In this document: positions 17,758-24,585 of the stretch, piece by piece | How positions within the stretch are numbered: the first letter of the stretch is position 1 | Layout of the letters: every line of letters starts with the position of its first letter | NCBI GenBank assembly: GCA_001817915.1 | Contig: MHJJ01000005.1 | Location: 1 to 33,430, forward strand | Direction: 5' to 3' | DNA length: 33,430 nt | Source of the DNA: Candidatus Harrisonbacteria bacterium RIFCSPLOWO2_01_FULL_44_18 | GTDB taxonomy: Bacteria; Patescibacteriota; Minisyncoccia; UBA6257; WO2-44-18 | Position numbers and translations under genes: made by a program | Notes under the pieces: generated by a model | The model's input: the letters and a program-made list of their open reading frames with translations, nothing else | Database searches by the model: none | Told to the model about the DNA's origin: nothing

Positions 17758-17769
17758 AACTAAATTATA
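17758..17769 (-). promoter_or_regulatory. -10 box of the M50 gene, six bases from ATG
   Basis: On the minus strand TATAAT (17764-17769) is followed by TTAGTT and then the ATG. The same six-base spacing is seen at guaB, rmuC, lemA and the coiled-coil gene. Confidence 0.6.
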
Positions 17770-17784
17770 AAGAGTTTAAGACTT

Positions 17785-17815
17785 TTTGTATATAAAAGCC
17801 CCGATCATACGGGGC
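17785..17815 (-). terminator. Terminator of the CYTH-kinase gene
   Basis: CGGGGC/GCCCCG arms (17810-17815 and 17798-17803) enclose the stop codon of the upstream gene, and TTTTATATA follows on the minus strand. Confidence 0.6.
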
Positions 17816-19622
17816 CCGCGAGATTTCGCGTAACAATTTCTAAATACGATTTTTTCGTTGCTTGCGATTTTGGAATTCCAAGTTTCTTGGCAAGCCGCCT
17901 AATTTTAGCGCCATCATTTTTATTAGTTGAACAAACTTCAATGAATTTTTCCCCATTCTGGTCTTGCAGTAATTGATCAAGCGCGACCACCAAGCCGTCA
18001 ATAAAAAATAAAGTTCGTTTTTTTGAGACTACGGCAAGCTGGCGATAATCTTTGTGGAGCAATCTTTCAATTTCCGGACTAATCGGGATGTCCAGCCGCG
18101 CCCTAAGCCGCAAATCATTTTCAATCAGCGGACCTTTATAGGTCAGCGTTAAGTCCGGCGCGCCGTCAATTTCTTCCACGCGTACTCGGATAATTTCATC
18201 GATCTGCCGCAACCAAATCGCGCTTCCAATCTTGGGAATAAAGTACCCGTCATATTGTTTAACCGATCCAAGTTTTTGAGCGCCGACGGCAGTGAGATCG
18301 TCTTCGTTAACATTGCCGGCTGGAAATTTAATTTGGAGTTCAAAACGGCCGGCTCGCTGCGATTCTTTGGCGGGGTCATATTCATTATGAATGACGATAT
18401 CGGCCTTTTCTTTTGTCGGCTGCACGTAAGCGTCGTGCATCGGTTCTACCGTGGCGAGGAAATATCCGAGAATCTCTCGGAGACTTTGGTTAGTGCGCCC
18501 GGCAACCGCGTCGCGCATTAGCCGCCGAAGCATTCTGCCATGCATGCCGATGTCCACAAATATCTTTATGTCGGCATGATCGGCCACTTCCGGTTTTAAC
18601 GCGAAAAGCCCCTCAACAATAACCGCTTTTACCGGCGGGAATTCTTCCGCGCCTTCCCGTCGGCCAGTCGTAAATGAGTATTTCGGTTTATTAAGGACAG
18701 GCAATCCGTTGGCGAGTAAATCAAGGTGATTTTCAAGCAGGCCAAGATCTAGCGCTTCCGGTTGATCCCAATTTAACTCCGGATGCTGTTTCATGAAATC
18801 AACGCCGCGATAATAGTCATCCATGCTCAAAATTTTCGCGTCTGCCAGCAGTTCTGATAATTTCTGCGCCACCGCTGAAGTTTTGCCCGAAGCCGATCCG
18901 CCGGCAACGGCAATAATGATTGGACGCGCATCGCGATTTTCCATCAGATTTTTCGCTAAAGAAACGGCCCTATTTATTCCGGTTTCCAGATTAAACTTCT
19001 CGGTAATCCCCAGCCCCCTTTCATATTTAGAAAGGGTTGAAATTTTAAGGCCGAATTTCTTTTGCAATATTTCGGCGATTTGCTTTAAAGATTCTTCGGT
19101 CGCGCCTTTATTTTCCAATTCAATCTCAAACTCCATTGGCTTGTCAGTATCTAAAAAAGAAATTTGATCAAACGCGGCTTCTATTTTTTCCGTTTGCTTT
19201 TCAATTTGCCGACTAAGAATCATCTTAGTTCTTTGAGTTTTAACTAACAAAATCGGCGACTTTCCTTCTTTTCTTAACATTTCTAGCCACCTGGCGAATA
19301 CGGTAATTCTGTCTATCCAGCTGGAGGCGCGCTCCACTTTTTCCGTTTCGATTCTATTGAACGCTCCTCCATCTTTTGGCAAAGGAAATTTATTAGTCAA
19401 GATTAACTCTTGGTCTTTACAGCGGAGCCGAACGCTTTCGCCGCGCTGTAATAAAGCCTTGTCCGAAGTATCGAAATAAAGATCAAAATGGGTTTCTACT
19501 TTCGCTGACCCCACTTTAAATCCTTCTATTTCCGAATTTGAGAAGAAAAAATCTAGCACGGCGCGGAAAGTCCTTTCATCAGCCAGAAATTTAAATTCTT
19601 GCTCGACATTTGCCGCTTTCAT
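17805..19622 (-). CDS. CYTH - uridine kinase - CYTH fusion protein
   Basis: 605 residues in three domains. Residues 1-205 form a CYTH (triphosphate tunnel) domain with the ExExK signature EQEFK (7-11), then Arg/Lys-rich strands and an EFEIELE strand (164-170). Residues 230-420 are a uridine kinase/phosphoribulokinase-type P-loop kinase: GGSASGKT (241-248), SMDDYY (266-271), IVEGLFAL (335-342). Residues 425-605 look like a second, more divergent CYTH-like domain (FELQIKFP, RVRVEEID, LTLTYKGP, FIDGL). CYTH domains hydrolyse or sense triphosphates such as PPPi; plant TTM1/2 also join a uridine-kinase-like domain to CYTH. Substrate here unknown. GGAGGCAGA precedes the ATG, a rare clear Shine-Dalgarno here. 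Confidence 0.85.
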   Translation of the reverse strand: MKAANVEQEFKFLADERTFRAVLDFFFSNSEIEGFKVGSAKVETHFDLYFDTSDKALLQRGESVRLRCKDQELILTNKFPLPKDGGAFNRIETEKVERASSWIDRITVFARWLEMLRKEGKSPILLVKTQRTKMILSRQIEKQTEKIEAAFDQISFLDTDKPMEFEIELENKGATEESLKQIAEILQKKFGLKISTLSKYERGLGITEKFNLETGINRAVSLAKNLMENRDARPIIIAVAGGSASGKTSAVAQKLSELLADAKILSMDDYYRGVDFMKQHPELNWDQPEALDLGLLENHLDLLANGLPVLNKPKYSFTTGRREGAEEFPPVKAVIVEGLFALKPEVADHADIKIFVDIGMHGRMLRRLMRDAVAGRTNQSLREILGYFLATVEPMHDAYVQPTKEKADIVIHNEYDPAKESQRAGRFELQIKFPAGNVNEDDLTAVGAQKLGSVKQYDGYFIPKIGSAIWLRQIDEIIRVRVEEIDGAPDLTLTYKGPLIENDLRLRARLDIPISPEIERLLHKDYRQLAVVSKKRTLFFIDGLVVALDQLLQDQNGEKFIEVCSTNKNDGAKIRRLAKKLGIPKSQATKKSYLEIVTRNLAGPV

Positions 19623-19727
19623 TCTGCCTCCTTCCTACGAGTTTTCCTTTTTCAAAGTGCCAAGATATTATAATGCGCGAGTCAGATTTACGCAATCGTA
19701 TGGTCGTAATTTTAGTAAGAAAATTTA

Positions 19728-19814
19728 CGGAGGCGAGAGGATTCGAACCTCTGATGCCATTTCTGGCATAGCTGCTCTCCAAGCAGCCGCACTAGACCGC
19801 TATGCGACGCCTCC
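19728..19814 (-). tRNA. tRNA-Ser (GGA)
   Basis: The acceptor arm GGAGGCG/CGCCTCC is perfect, with discriminator G. The anticodon stem GCTGC/GCAGC encloses loop TTGGAGA (anticodon GGA). A long variable arm (TGCC/GGCA) is as expected for serine, and the T-arm GAGGTTCGAATCCTC is canonical. CCA is not encoded. Confidence 0.95.
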
Positions 19815-19819
19815 ATGCC

Positions 19820-19891
19820 TGGACCCGGCGGGATTTGCACCCGCTTCTTCACTTACCAAGGGTGAGATTTTACTCCATAAACTACAGGCCC
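19820..19891 (-). tRNA. tRNA-like gene, probably Thr (GGT), with a defective anticodon stem
   Basis: Acceptor GGGCCTG/CGGGTCC (with wobbles), T8-A9, D-stem GTTT/AAAT with GG in the loop, and T-stem GCGGG/CCCGC all fit a 72-base tRNA. The anticodon region CACCC-TTGGTAA-GTGAAG matches E. coli-type tRNA-Thr(GGT), except that the 3' strand lacks two G (GTG, not GGGTG), leaving only TCAC/GTGA. Read with a C-A closing pair, the anticodon would be TGG (Pro), but T at 37 argues against it. The T-loop is TGCAAAT, not TTCRAAT. CCA is not encoded. It may be functional but odd, or a pseudo-tRNA. It ends five bases from tRNA-Ser. Confidence 0.6.
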
Positions 19892-19913
19892 GAATCCAGG
19901 CATTAAAATTTTA

Positions 19914-19954
19914 TCATAAAAAACATAAATAGCCACTTTCGTGGCTATTTATGT
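19914..19954 (-). terminator. lemA-htpX operon terminator
   Basis: The perfect 14-bp stem 19923-19936/19941-19954 (arm GTGGCTATTTATGT, loop of four) is followed on the minus strand by TTTTTTATGAT. Confidence 0.75.
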
Positions 19955-19997
19955 GGTAAGTGAAGATTTTTAATCTGCGGTTTATGCAGATCTCACC
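19955..19997. other. Rearranged antisense copy of the tRNA-Thr anticodon arm
   Basis: The plus strand carries GGTAAGTGAAG (19955-19965), GGTTTATG (19979-19986) and ATCTCACC (19990-19997). The same words occur on the minus strand inside the tRNA, but there in the order GTTTATGG, ATCTCACC, GGTAAGTGAAG. A minus-strand transcript would therefore hold two blocks (8 and 11 bases) complementary to the tRNA's anticodon arm. ATCTGC/GCAGAT forms a local hairpin here. Confidence 0.5.
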
Positions 19998-20042
19998 TAA
20001 TTAATATGGTAGCAAATCCTATGGTCATGTCAAGCGGCACAA

Positions 20043-20978
20043 TTAAATTTCCAGGCCGCGGAGGGCTTTAACGCGCTCTTCCACGGGCGGATGAGTCATA
20101 AATAAATGGTGAAGCCAAGAAGTTTTTTGCCTGCCTTTTCCGCCCAGGGCGGATCCGCCTTCGGCGGAAAACGGATTATTTATCCAAAGATGGGCAGTGG
20201 CGTTATGAGCCATACGAAGCGGCACGGGATCAGAGGAAATTTTTATTAAAGCGTTAGCTAGCCCCTCGGGGTATCTGGTTAATAGAGCTCCGGAGGCGTC
20301 GGCTAAAAATTCGCGTTTTCGAGAAATCGCGAGCCGCATCAGGGTCGCGACAATCGGCGCCAAAATTATTAAAGCAATGCCGATCAGCAAAAAAACCGGA
20401 TTAACCGCGCTTCGCTGACGCTGACCGCCGAATCCGCCTCGCCATAGCATTGATCTTAAAAAGAAATCCGCGGCTAAAGAAACAAACCCAACCAAAATCA
20501 CTGCCATGGTGGAAATCAGCATATCCCGATTGCCAATGTGCGAAAGTTCGTGGGCAATTACTCCTTCCAGTTCTGAACGATCTAATTTTTCCAACAAGCC
20601 GGTGGTAACCGCCACTACCGCGTGTTCGGGATTTCGTCCAGTCGCGAAAGCGTTGGGCGCTTGTTCATCAATTAAATAGACTTTCGGCATCGGCAAACCG
20701 GCGGTAATCGCCAGATTTTCAACAATGCGATAGATCTCCGGGGCATTTTCCATTTCAACGGGCCTTGCATGGGATATCCTCAAAACAATTTTATCCGAAT
20801 ACCAATAGCTGACAAAAGCCGTAGCCGAGCTAAAAACAACCGCTATTACTAAAATATCGGGATTGTTAAATACGTAAGAAAATAGCCATCCCAATCCGAT
20901 GACTACAATTAAGAAGCCCGTGAATAAAACCCAAGTCTTTCGGATATTGGAATCGCGATGAGCGTATAAAGAAGCCAT
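20043..20978 (-). CDS. htpX: HtpX-family membrane zinc metalloprotease
   Basis: 311 residues, M48B family. Two N-terminal transmembrane segments (about 15-35 and 41-58), HELSH (143-147) with zinc-binding histidines, a further hydrophobic pair (about 155-172 and 193-215), and the downstream RKREFLADA with the third zinc ligand Glu. In E. coli HtpX degrades damaged membrane proteins under envelope stress. Residues near 278-290 (FSAEGGSALGGKGRQ) are encoded by a GC-rich palindromic repeat, probably an in-frame insertion in a tolerated loop. It lies 19 bases after lemA, a common pairing, and ends at a terminator near 19954. Confidence 0.93.
   Translation of the reverse strand: MASLYAHRDSNIRKTWVLFTGFLIVVIGLGWLFSYVFNNPDILVIAVVFSSATAFVSYWYSDKIVLRISHARPVEMENAPEIYRIVENLAITAGLPMPKVYLIDEQAPNAFATGRNPEHAVVAVTTGLLEKLDRSELEGVIAHELSHIGNRDMLISTMAVILVGFVSLAADFFLRSMLWRGGFGGQRQRSAVNPVFLLIGIALIILAPIVATLMRLAISRKREFLADASGALLTRYPEGLANALIKISSDPVPLRMAHNATAHLWINNPFSAEGGSALGGKGRQKTSWLHHLFMTHPPVEERVKALRGLEI
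20136..20171. repeat. GC-rich palindrome inside htpX
   Basis: TTTTCCGCC (20136-20144) and GGCGGAAAA (20163-20171) flank GGGCGGATCCGCC; alternative stems TCCGCCC-a-GGGCGGA and TCCGCC-ttc-GGCGGA are also possible. It adds a Gly/Ala-rich stretch to HtpX. Same family as at 6241-6258. Confidence 0.65.
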
Positions 20979-20997
20979 CTACTTCGGAACTTATAAC

Positions 20998-21552
20998 TTA
21001 TAACTTAACCCGTACTGGTTCTTTTTCTTCGGCGGTAGCGACTTCAAAGAATTTTTGTTCATGAAAACGGAATACTCGCGCGACTGCGTTCGTGGGAAAA
21101 CTATGAATTTTCGTGTTAAGATCCCGAACCATCGTGTTGTGAAAGCGGCGCGCGGCCTGAATTTTATTTTCCGTGTCGGCGAGCTCTCTTTGAAGGTCCA
21201 GAAAATTGGCATTTGCTTTCAAGTCTGGATAATTTTCCGCCACCGCGAATAAGGTTTTAAGAGTGCCGGAAAGCATATTTTCGGCATTTTCTCTTTTGGG
21301 ATCCAAAAGATCGCCGCCGGCGCCCATCACTTGAGTCCTGGCTTTTGTGACATTTTCCAGCACGGTTTTTTCATGCTGCATATATCCCTTGACGGTTTCG
21401 ATGACATTGGGGATCAGGTCATACCGGCGTTTTAATTGGACATCAATGTCGGCCAAGGCCTCTTTTGCTCGAAAACGCAGACGTATTAAACTATTGTAGG
21501 TCCAAATCACCCACAAAACCGCGGCGCCCGCGATTACATAAATTATTGTCAT
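20998..21552 (-). CDS. lemA: LemA family protein
   Basis: 184 residues: one N-terminal transmembrane segment (about 2-20), then a long helical-bundle domain with the family signature YNSLIRLRFRAKEALADIDVQ and RRYDLIPNVIETVKGY, and LQRELADTENKIQAARRFHNTMVRDLN. LemA proteins expose their helical domain outside the inner membrane and often pair with HtpX; the exact role is unclear. It is the first gene of lemA-htpX. TTGACT-16-TATCAT lies upstream with the -10 six bases from the ATG, again a leaderless arrangement, and it shares an inverted -35 region with the divergent sigma gene. Confidence 0.93.
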   Translation of the reverse strand: MTIIYVIAGAAVLWVIWTYNSLIRLRFRAKEALADIDVQLKRRYDLIPNVIETVKGYMQHEKTVLENVTKARTQVMGAGGDLLDPKRENAENMLSGTLKTLFAVAENYPDLKANANFLDLQRELADTENKIQAARRFHNTMVRDLNTKIHSFPTNAVARVFRFHEQKFFEVATAEEKEPVRVKL

Positions 21553-21603
21553 TTTTTAATGATAACTTGACTGCGCGTAAAGTCAATGTATTATTGTGGA
21601 TAA
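21553..21603. promoter_or_regulatory. Mirror-image divergent promoters of lemA and the ECF sigma gene
   Basis: TTGACT (21567-21572) and AGTCAA (21581-21586) are exact inverses, and each is the -35 of one direction. Minus strand: TTGACT-16-TATCAT (21559-21564), six bases to the lemA ATG. Plus strand: TTGACT-16-TATTAT (21589-21594), nine bases to the sigma ATG; these nine are TGTGGATAA. The shared arms could be bound by one regulator or by the sigma factor itself. Confidence 0.65.
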
Positions 21604-22167
21604 ATGGAGTCAGATTGGGCCGAAGAAAAAGACGAGGTTATTCTGGCGGCGTCTTTGAAAGACCCGGCAGTTTTTGGTTTGCTAGTAGATCGTTACCAGG
21701 GGGCGTTTTTGCGCAAAGCCCTGGGCGTTGTCCGCCAAAAAGAAGAAGCGGAAGACATAGTGCAGGAAACTTTTGTGAAAATATACCGAGCCGGCGATTC
21801 TTTCAAAAAAATGCCCGACATTGAATTTAAAAGCTGGGCCTATAAAATTCTTATGAATACCTCTTTCACGCATTATCAAAATTTGAAGAAAAAATTGGGC
21901 GCCAGCGAGTATTTGGACCCGGATTTGCATAACGAGATAGCTGGAGAGGACGGCCGCGCGGCGGATTTTATCAATGACGCCAGAACCGAAGTGGGCGCGG
22001 TAATCAATAAAATGCCGGAACATTTAGCCAAAGTTTTGAAACTTTATTATCTTGACGACAAATCTTACAAGGAAATCTGCGAGATTGAAAATATTTCCAT
22101 TGCCACGCTGAAAATGAGACTTTTTCGCGCCAAACGATTGTTTCATAAATTGAGCGCCGGAATATGA
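21604..22167 (+). CDS. ECF-type sigma-70 family RNA polymerase sigma factor
   Basis: 187 residues. Region 2 runs from about 25 to 95 (LLVDRYQGAFLRKALGVV, EDIVQETFVKIYR at 50-62, FKSWAYKILMNTSFTHYQNLKKK). Region 4 is at about 130-182 (MPEHLAKVLKLYYLDDKSYKEICEIENISIATLKMRLFRAKRLF), a helix-turn-helix that reads the -35. There is no region 3, as in extracytoplasmic-function sigmas. The last codons overlap the next gene (ATGA at 22164-22167), which encodes a membrane protein; this is where anti-sigma genes usually sit. It is divergent from lemA-htpX, pointing to envelope stress control. No Shine-Dalgarno; near-leaderless start. Confidence 0.92.
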   Translation: MESDWAEEKDEVILAASLKDPAVFGLLVDRYQGAFLRKALGVVRQKEEAEDIVQETFVKIYRAGDSFKKMPDIEFKSWAYKILMNTSFTHYQNLKKKLGASEYLDPDLHNEIAGEDGRAADFINDARTEVGAVINKMPEHLAKVLKLYYLDDKSYKEICEIENISIATLKMRLFRAKRLFHKLSAGI

Positions 22168-22505
22168 AGTACAAGATTTTATTCAAGGTATATTTAATCT
22201 GGTTTTTTAGGCGAATTTTACCGCTGATGGTTTTGCAGGTTTTAGTTTTGATACTCGCGCTTAAAATTTTTGCCGGGCAAGTTTTTGTCGCCAAAGTTTT
22301 TGAAAACGCGGCAGTGACCGCTCGCGCCGGTTACTGGGATTTTTTTAAGTATTTGGTCTCGGCATTTTTTCAAACTCGACCGCTGATTCAAGTCGTCATT
22401 TTAATTATGCTGGGATTCGGAGCTTTAATCTTGAGGGATATCGGCAGAGCATTGATTACTTACGCGGGACTTAAAGTTCCAGGAGGCAGGAACTTAGGAG
22501 AATGA
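22164..22505 (+). CDS. Two-span membrane protein coupled to the sigma factor
   Basis: 113 residues with hydrophobic segments at about 7-40 and 75-95, joined by a ~35-residue polar loop (FENAAVTARAGYWDFFKYL). The N-terminus is short and basic (MKYKILFKVYLIWFFRR). Translation is coupled to the sigma gene by an ATGA overlap. By position it could hold the sigma factor at the membrane, but none of the usual anti-sigma features is seen: no cytoplasmic zinc-binding HxxxCxxC and no RskA-like domain. Family not recognised. Confidence 0.65.
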   Translation: MKYKILFKVYLIWFFRRILPLMVLQVLVLILALKIFAGQVFVAKVFENAAVTARAGYWDFFKYLVSAFFQTRPLIQVVILIMLGFGALILRDIGRALITYAGLKVPGGRNLGE

Positions 22506-22671
22506 AGTTTTCGTGGGCTTACGCTTATGGCCCTTTGCGAAGTGTGAAGGTGGATAACGCGCGGCTATTTTTTTTGTTTATGGTCTAATTCGCGCGAATA
22601 GGAGAATTGAAGAATTAATAAAAATTTGTAATCACGAAATCAAACCTCGGGCTTCTAGTTTTATAAGCAGC

Positions 22672-22759
22672 AAAGGTCGTATTGAACACCCCACATTCAG
22701 AACTCATCTCAATAATAATTCCTAACGCGATTATTATTGAGATGGGTTCAGTGACCTTT
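22672..22759. ncRNA. Large structured element before the str operon
   Basis: The 20-base arm 22700-22719 (GAACTCATCTCAATAATAAT) pairs with 22730-22749 over its full length with one T-G wobble. An outer AAAGGTC/GACCTTT pair (22672-22678 and 22753-22759) closes the structure. This lies in the 581-base gap 22506-23086, which holds no ORF. Confidence 0.6.
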
Positions 22760-22765
22760 CGATAT

Positions 22766-22852
22766 TATAATGGGTTATATTAAACGGAAGAGATAAAACC
22801 TTCCTCATAATAATGACCCGACAGAGCGCCTCATTCGACCGGGCGCTTTGTT
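22766..22852 (+). ncRNA. Promoter-to-terminator segment, candidate small RNA
   Basis: TATAAT (22766-22771) or TATATT (22776-22781) is followed about 50 bases later by AGCGCC (22825-22830) / GGCGCT (22842-22847) and TTGTTGTT. It would give an RNA of about 70 bases with no ORF. The terminator is weak. Confidence 0.35.
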
Positions 22853-22936
22853 GTTAATCCAAGCCTATTTCTCCCTTTATGTCAGCTATAGCGCGCATAA
22901 CGGAAGTATTGAATGGAAGTATTGGTTGACACGGAT

Positions 22937-22965
22937 TTGACATGCTAGTTAGGAAATTATAAACT
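22937..22965 (+). promoter_or_regulatory. Likely str-operon promoter
   Basis: TTGACA (22937-22942) has TATAAA 15 bases or TAAACT 17 bases downstream (22958-22965). A second TTGACA sits at 22926-22931. This gives a leader of about 115 bases before rpsL. Confidence 0.5.
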
Positions 22966-22979
22966 AGAGACTAAGTTCT

Positions 22980-23078
22980 AGTTATAAGTCGTAAGTTCCG
23001 CTCGGTATTGCCTCGCTGTAAGTTTTACCGGCTTTGTAAAATTTCTAAAATTAAACTTATAACTTTTAACTTATAACT
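22980..23078 (+). promoter_or_regulatory. rpsL leader hairpin
   Basis: AGTTATAAGT (22980-22989) is the exact inverse of ACTTATAACT, present twice (23055-23064 and 23069-23078). The later copy ends eight bases before the rpsL ATG, so two alternative stems are possible. The lemA-htpX spacer uses the same AACTTATAAC word. Confidence 0.55.
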
Positions 23079-23086
23079 GAAGTAAT

Positions 23087-23500
23087 ATGCCGACTATTAG
23101 ACAGCTGTTAAAAAAAGGAGGCAGGAAAAAGCTTGTTAGCAAGGTAAAAGCGCCGGCTCTGCGCCGTTATTTTAATTACCTAAAAAATAAACCCATAAAA
23201 GTTTCTTCGCCATTTAAACGGGGAGTTTGCCTTAAAGTTTTTACTACTACGCCCAAGAAACCAAACTCGGCTTTGCGTAAAGTCGCCAGAGTTCGGCTTA
23301 CTAACGGCGCGGAGATTACGGCCTATATTCCCGGCGAAGGCCACAATCTGCAGGAGCACTCGGTGGTTTTGGTTCGCGGCGGCAGAGTTAAAGATCTGCC
23401 GGGCGTCCGCTATCATATAGTAAGAGGCGTTTTGGATATGAGCGGCGTTGAAGCTCGCAAACAACAGAGGTCGAAGTATGGAACTAAAAAACCCAAATAG
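23087..23500 (+). CDS. rpsL: Ribosomal protein uS12
   Basis: 137 residues, about 13 longer than E. coli S12 because of extra sequence between the basic N-terminus and KRGVC ([18 protein letters not shown]). The decoding-site core is intact: [21 protein letters not shown] with the streptomycin-site lysine of PKKPNS, and [28 protein letters not shown]. It sits in the decoding centre of the small subunit. It is first in the str operon, after a ~115-base leader with inverted repeats. No Shine-Dalgarno is visible. Confidence 0.97.
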   Translation: MPTIRQLLKKGGRKKLVSKVKAPALRRYFNYLKNKPIKVSSPFKRGVCLKVFTTTPKKPNSALRKVARVRLTNGAEITAYIPGEGHNLQEHSVVLVRGGRVKDLPGVRYHIVRGVLDMSGVEARKQQRSKYGTKKPK

Positions 23501-23511
23501 CGATTAGTATT

Positions 23512-23558
23512 TAGCGACTAGCGACTAGAAAAATAAAATTTCTAGTGGCTAGTGGCTA
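23512..23558 (+). promoter_or_regulatory. Long hairpin between rpsL and rpsG
   Basis: A 20-base arm at 23512-23531 pairs with 23539-23558 at 18 of 20 positions around a 7-base loop; the two exceptions are G-G oppositions. The arms are built from CTAGCGACTAG and CTAGTGGCTAG words. It ends 11 bases before the rpsG ATG. Confidence 0.65.
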
Positions 23559-23569
23559 GTGGCTAGTTT

Positions 23570-24037
23570 ATGAGGAAAAAACGCAATTACAAACGAGAAC
23601 ATAAGCCCGATTTTAAATACGGCAATGTGGCAGTCGGCCGGTTTACTAATTATGTAATGGAGAAGGGCAAGAAATCGACCGCCGAGAAAATTGTTTATGG
23701 CGCTTTTGATTTTATTCATAAGCAGACCAATCAAGAACCGATGGCGATTTTTGAAAAAGCGATGGAAAACGCCTCGCCGCTCGTGGAAGTCGCGTCTCGA
23801 AGAATCGGCGGCGCGAATTATCAAGTGCCAAGAGAAGTAAGGGGAGACAGAAAATTTATGCTGGCCGCGCGCTGGATTATTAGAGCGGCGCGAGCGAAAA
23901 AAGGCCACCCAATGGCGCAAAAATTAGCCGAAGAGATATTAGCGGCATCAAAAAACGAAGGAGCCGCCATTAAGAAAAAACAGGACACTCACCGCATGGC
24001 CGAAGCGAACAGAGCTTTCGCGCACTTTTCTTGGTAG
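23570..24037 (+). CDS. rpsG: Ribosomal protein uS7
   Basis: 155 residues, the normal S7 length. Recognised segments are GRFTNYVMEKGKKSTAEKIVYGAF, FEKAMENASPLVEVASRRIGGANYQVP, MLAARWIIRAAR and HRMAEANRAFAHFSW. It is the main organiser of the 30S head and binds near the E site. The start ATG lies directly downstream of the strong hairpin at 23512-23558 with no Shine-Dalgarno. In E. coli S7 represses its own operon through the rpsL-rpsG intercistronic region; a similar role for this spacer is plausible but unproven. Confidence 0.97.
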   Translation: MRKKRNYKREHKPDFKYGNVAVGRFTNYVMEKGKKSTAEKIVYGAFDFIHKQTNQEPMAIFEKAMENASPLVEVASRRIGGANYQVPREVRGDRKFMLAARWIIRAARAKKGHPMAQKLAEEILAASKNEGAAIKKKQDTHRMAEANRAFAHFSW

Positions 24038-24079
24038 GTTTTACCAATTACTAATTTGCGCTAATTAGGCGAATGGCTA

Positions 24080-24484
24080 ATGGCAAAAAAGATTGATCTC
24101 ATTCATCCCGCGTTAAGCTACAAAATCGTTGGCTGTGCCTTTAGGGCTCACAACGCCCTAGGCGGGGGTCAATTAGAAAAATATTATCAACGGGCCCTGG
24201 CCGAAAGCTTTAAGGCGTCTGATTTATCGTTTAAAGAACAGGCGTATTTCCCAATAAGTTTTAGAAATAAGACAATTGGTAAAAATTTCATTGATTTTTT
24301 GATAGAAGAAAAAGTTGCGGTTGAAATTAAAGCTGGAACAAGGTATTCTAGGAATCACGTTTTGCAAACACTGAATTATCTTAAAGTAAGTGATTTAGAA
24401 TTAGCAATACTGATAAATTTTGGCAAAGAAGAAGTCAGTTTTAAGCGGTTGGTTAATGTTCAGAAAGATGTGCCGCTAGCTTAA
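24080..24484 (+). CDS. GxxExxY-family protein inside the str operon
   Basis: 134 residues. GGGQLEKYYQRAL (about 28-40) matches the GxxExxY signature, and IDFLIEEKVAVEIKAG carries a PD-(D/E)XK-like core (Asp72, Glu82, Lys84). The family is named for the motif and predicted to be nuclease-like; its function is not established. ATG 24080 is chosen; ATG 24073 is in another frame. It sits between rpsG and fusA, where these two are normally adjacent, and spacers on both sides look like the other str spacers, so it has probably been captured by the operon. Confidence 0.85.
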   Translation: MAKKIDLIHPALSYKIVGCAFRAHNALGGGQLEKYYQRALAESFKASDLSFKEQAYFPISFRNKTIGKNFIDFLIEEKVAVEIKAGTRYSRNHVLQTLNYLKVSDLELAILINFGKEEVSFKRLVNVQKDVPLA

Positions 24485-24585
24485 TCCGTAATTCGTTATT
24501 AGCTTAATTAGTGTCAATTAATAATTAGTAGTAACACGAGATAAGCCATTGGCCTAATTAGTATAAATTAGTAATTAGTATTTAT
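24485..24585. repeat. AATTAG-word spacer before fusA
   Basis: The 101-base gap consists largely of repeats of AATTAGT, TAATTAG and ATTAGT in both orientations, running up to the fusA ATG. No Shine-Dalgarno, -10/-35 pair or ORF is evident. Confidence 0.5.

Noticed and set aside
19820-19891. Calling the second tRNA as Pro (TGG)
   Set aside because: This needs T at position 37 and a C-A closing pair; the TTGGTAA loop matches tRNA-Thr(GGT) with A37.
19914-19997. T-box riboswitch upstream of tRNA-Thr
   Set aside because: There is no aminoacyl-tRNA synthetase or amino-acid gene downstream, and no T-box core sequence; the complementarity is to the anticodon arm only.
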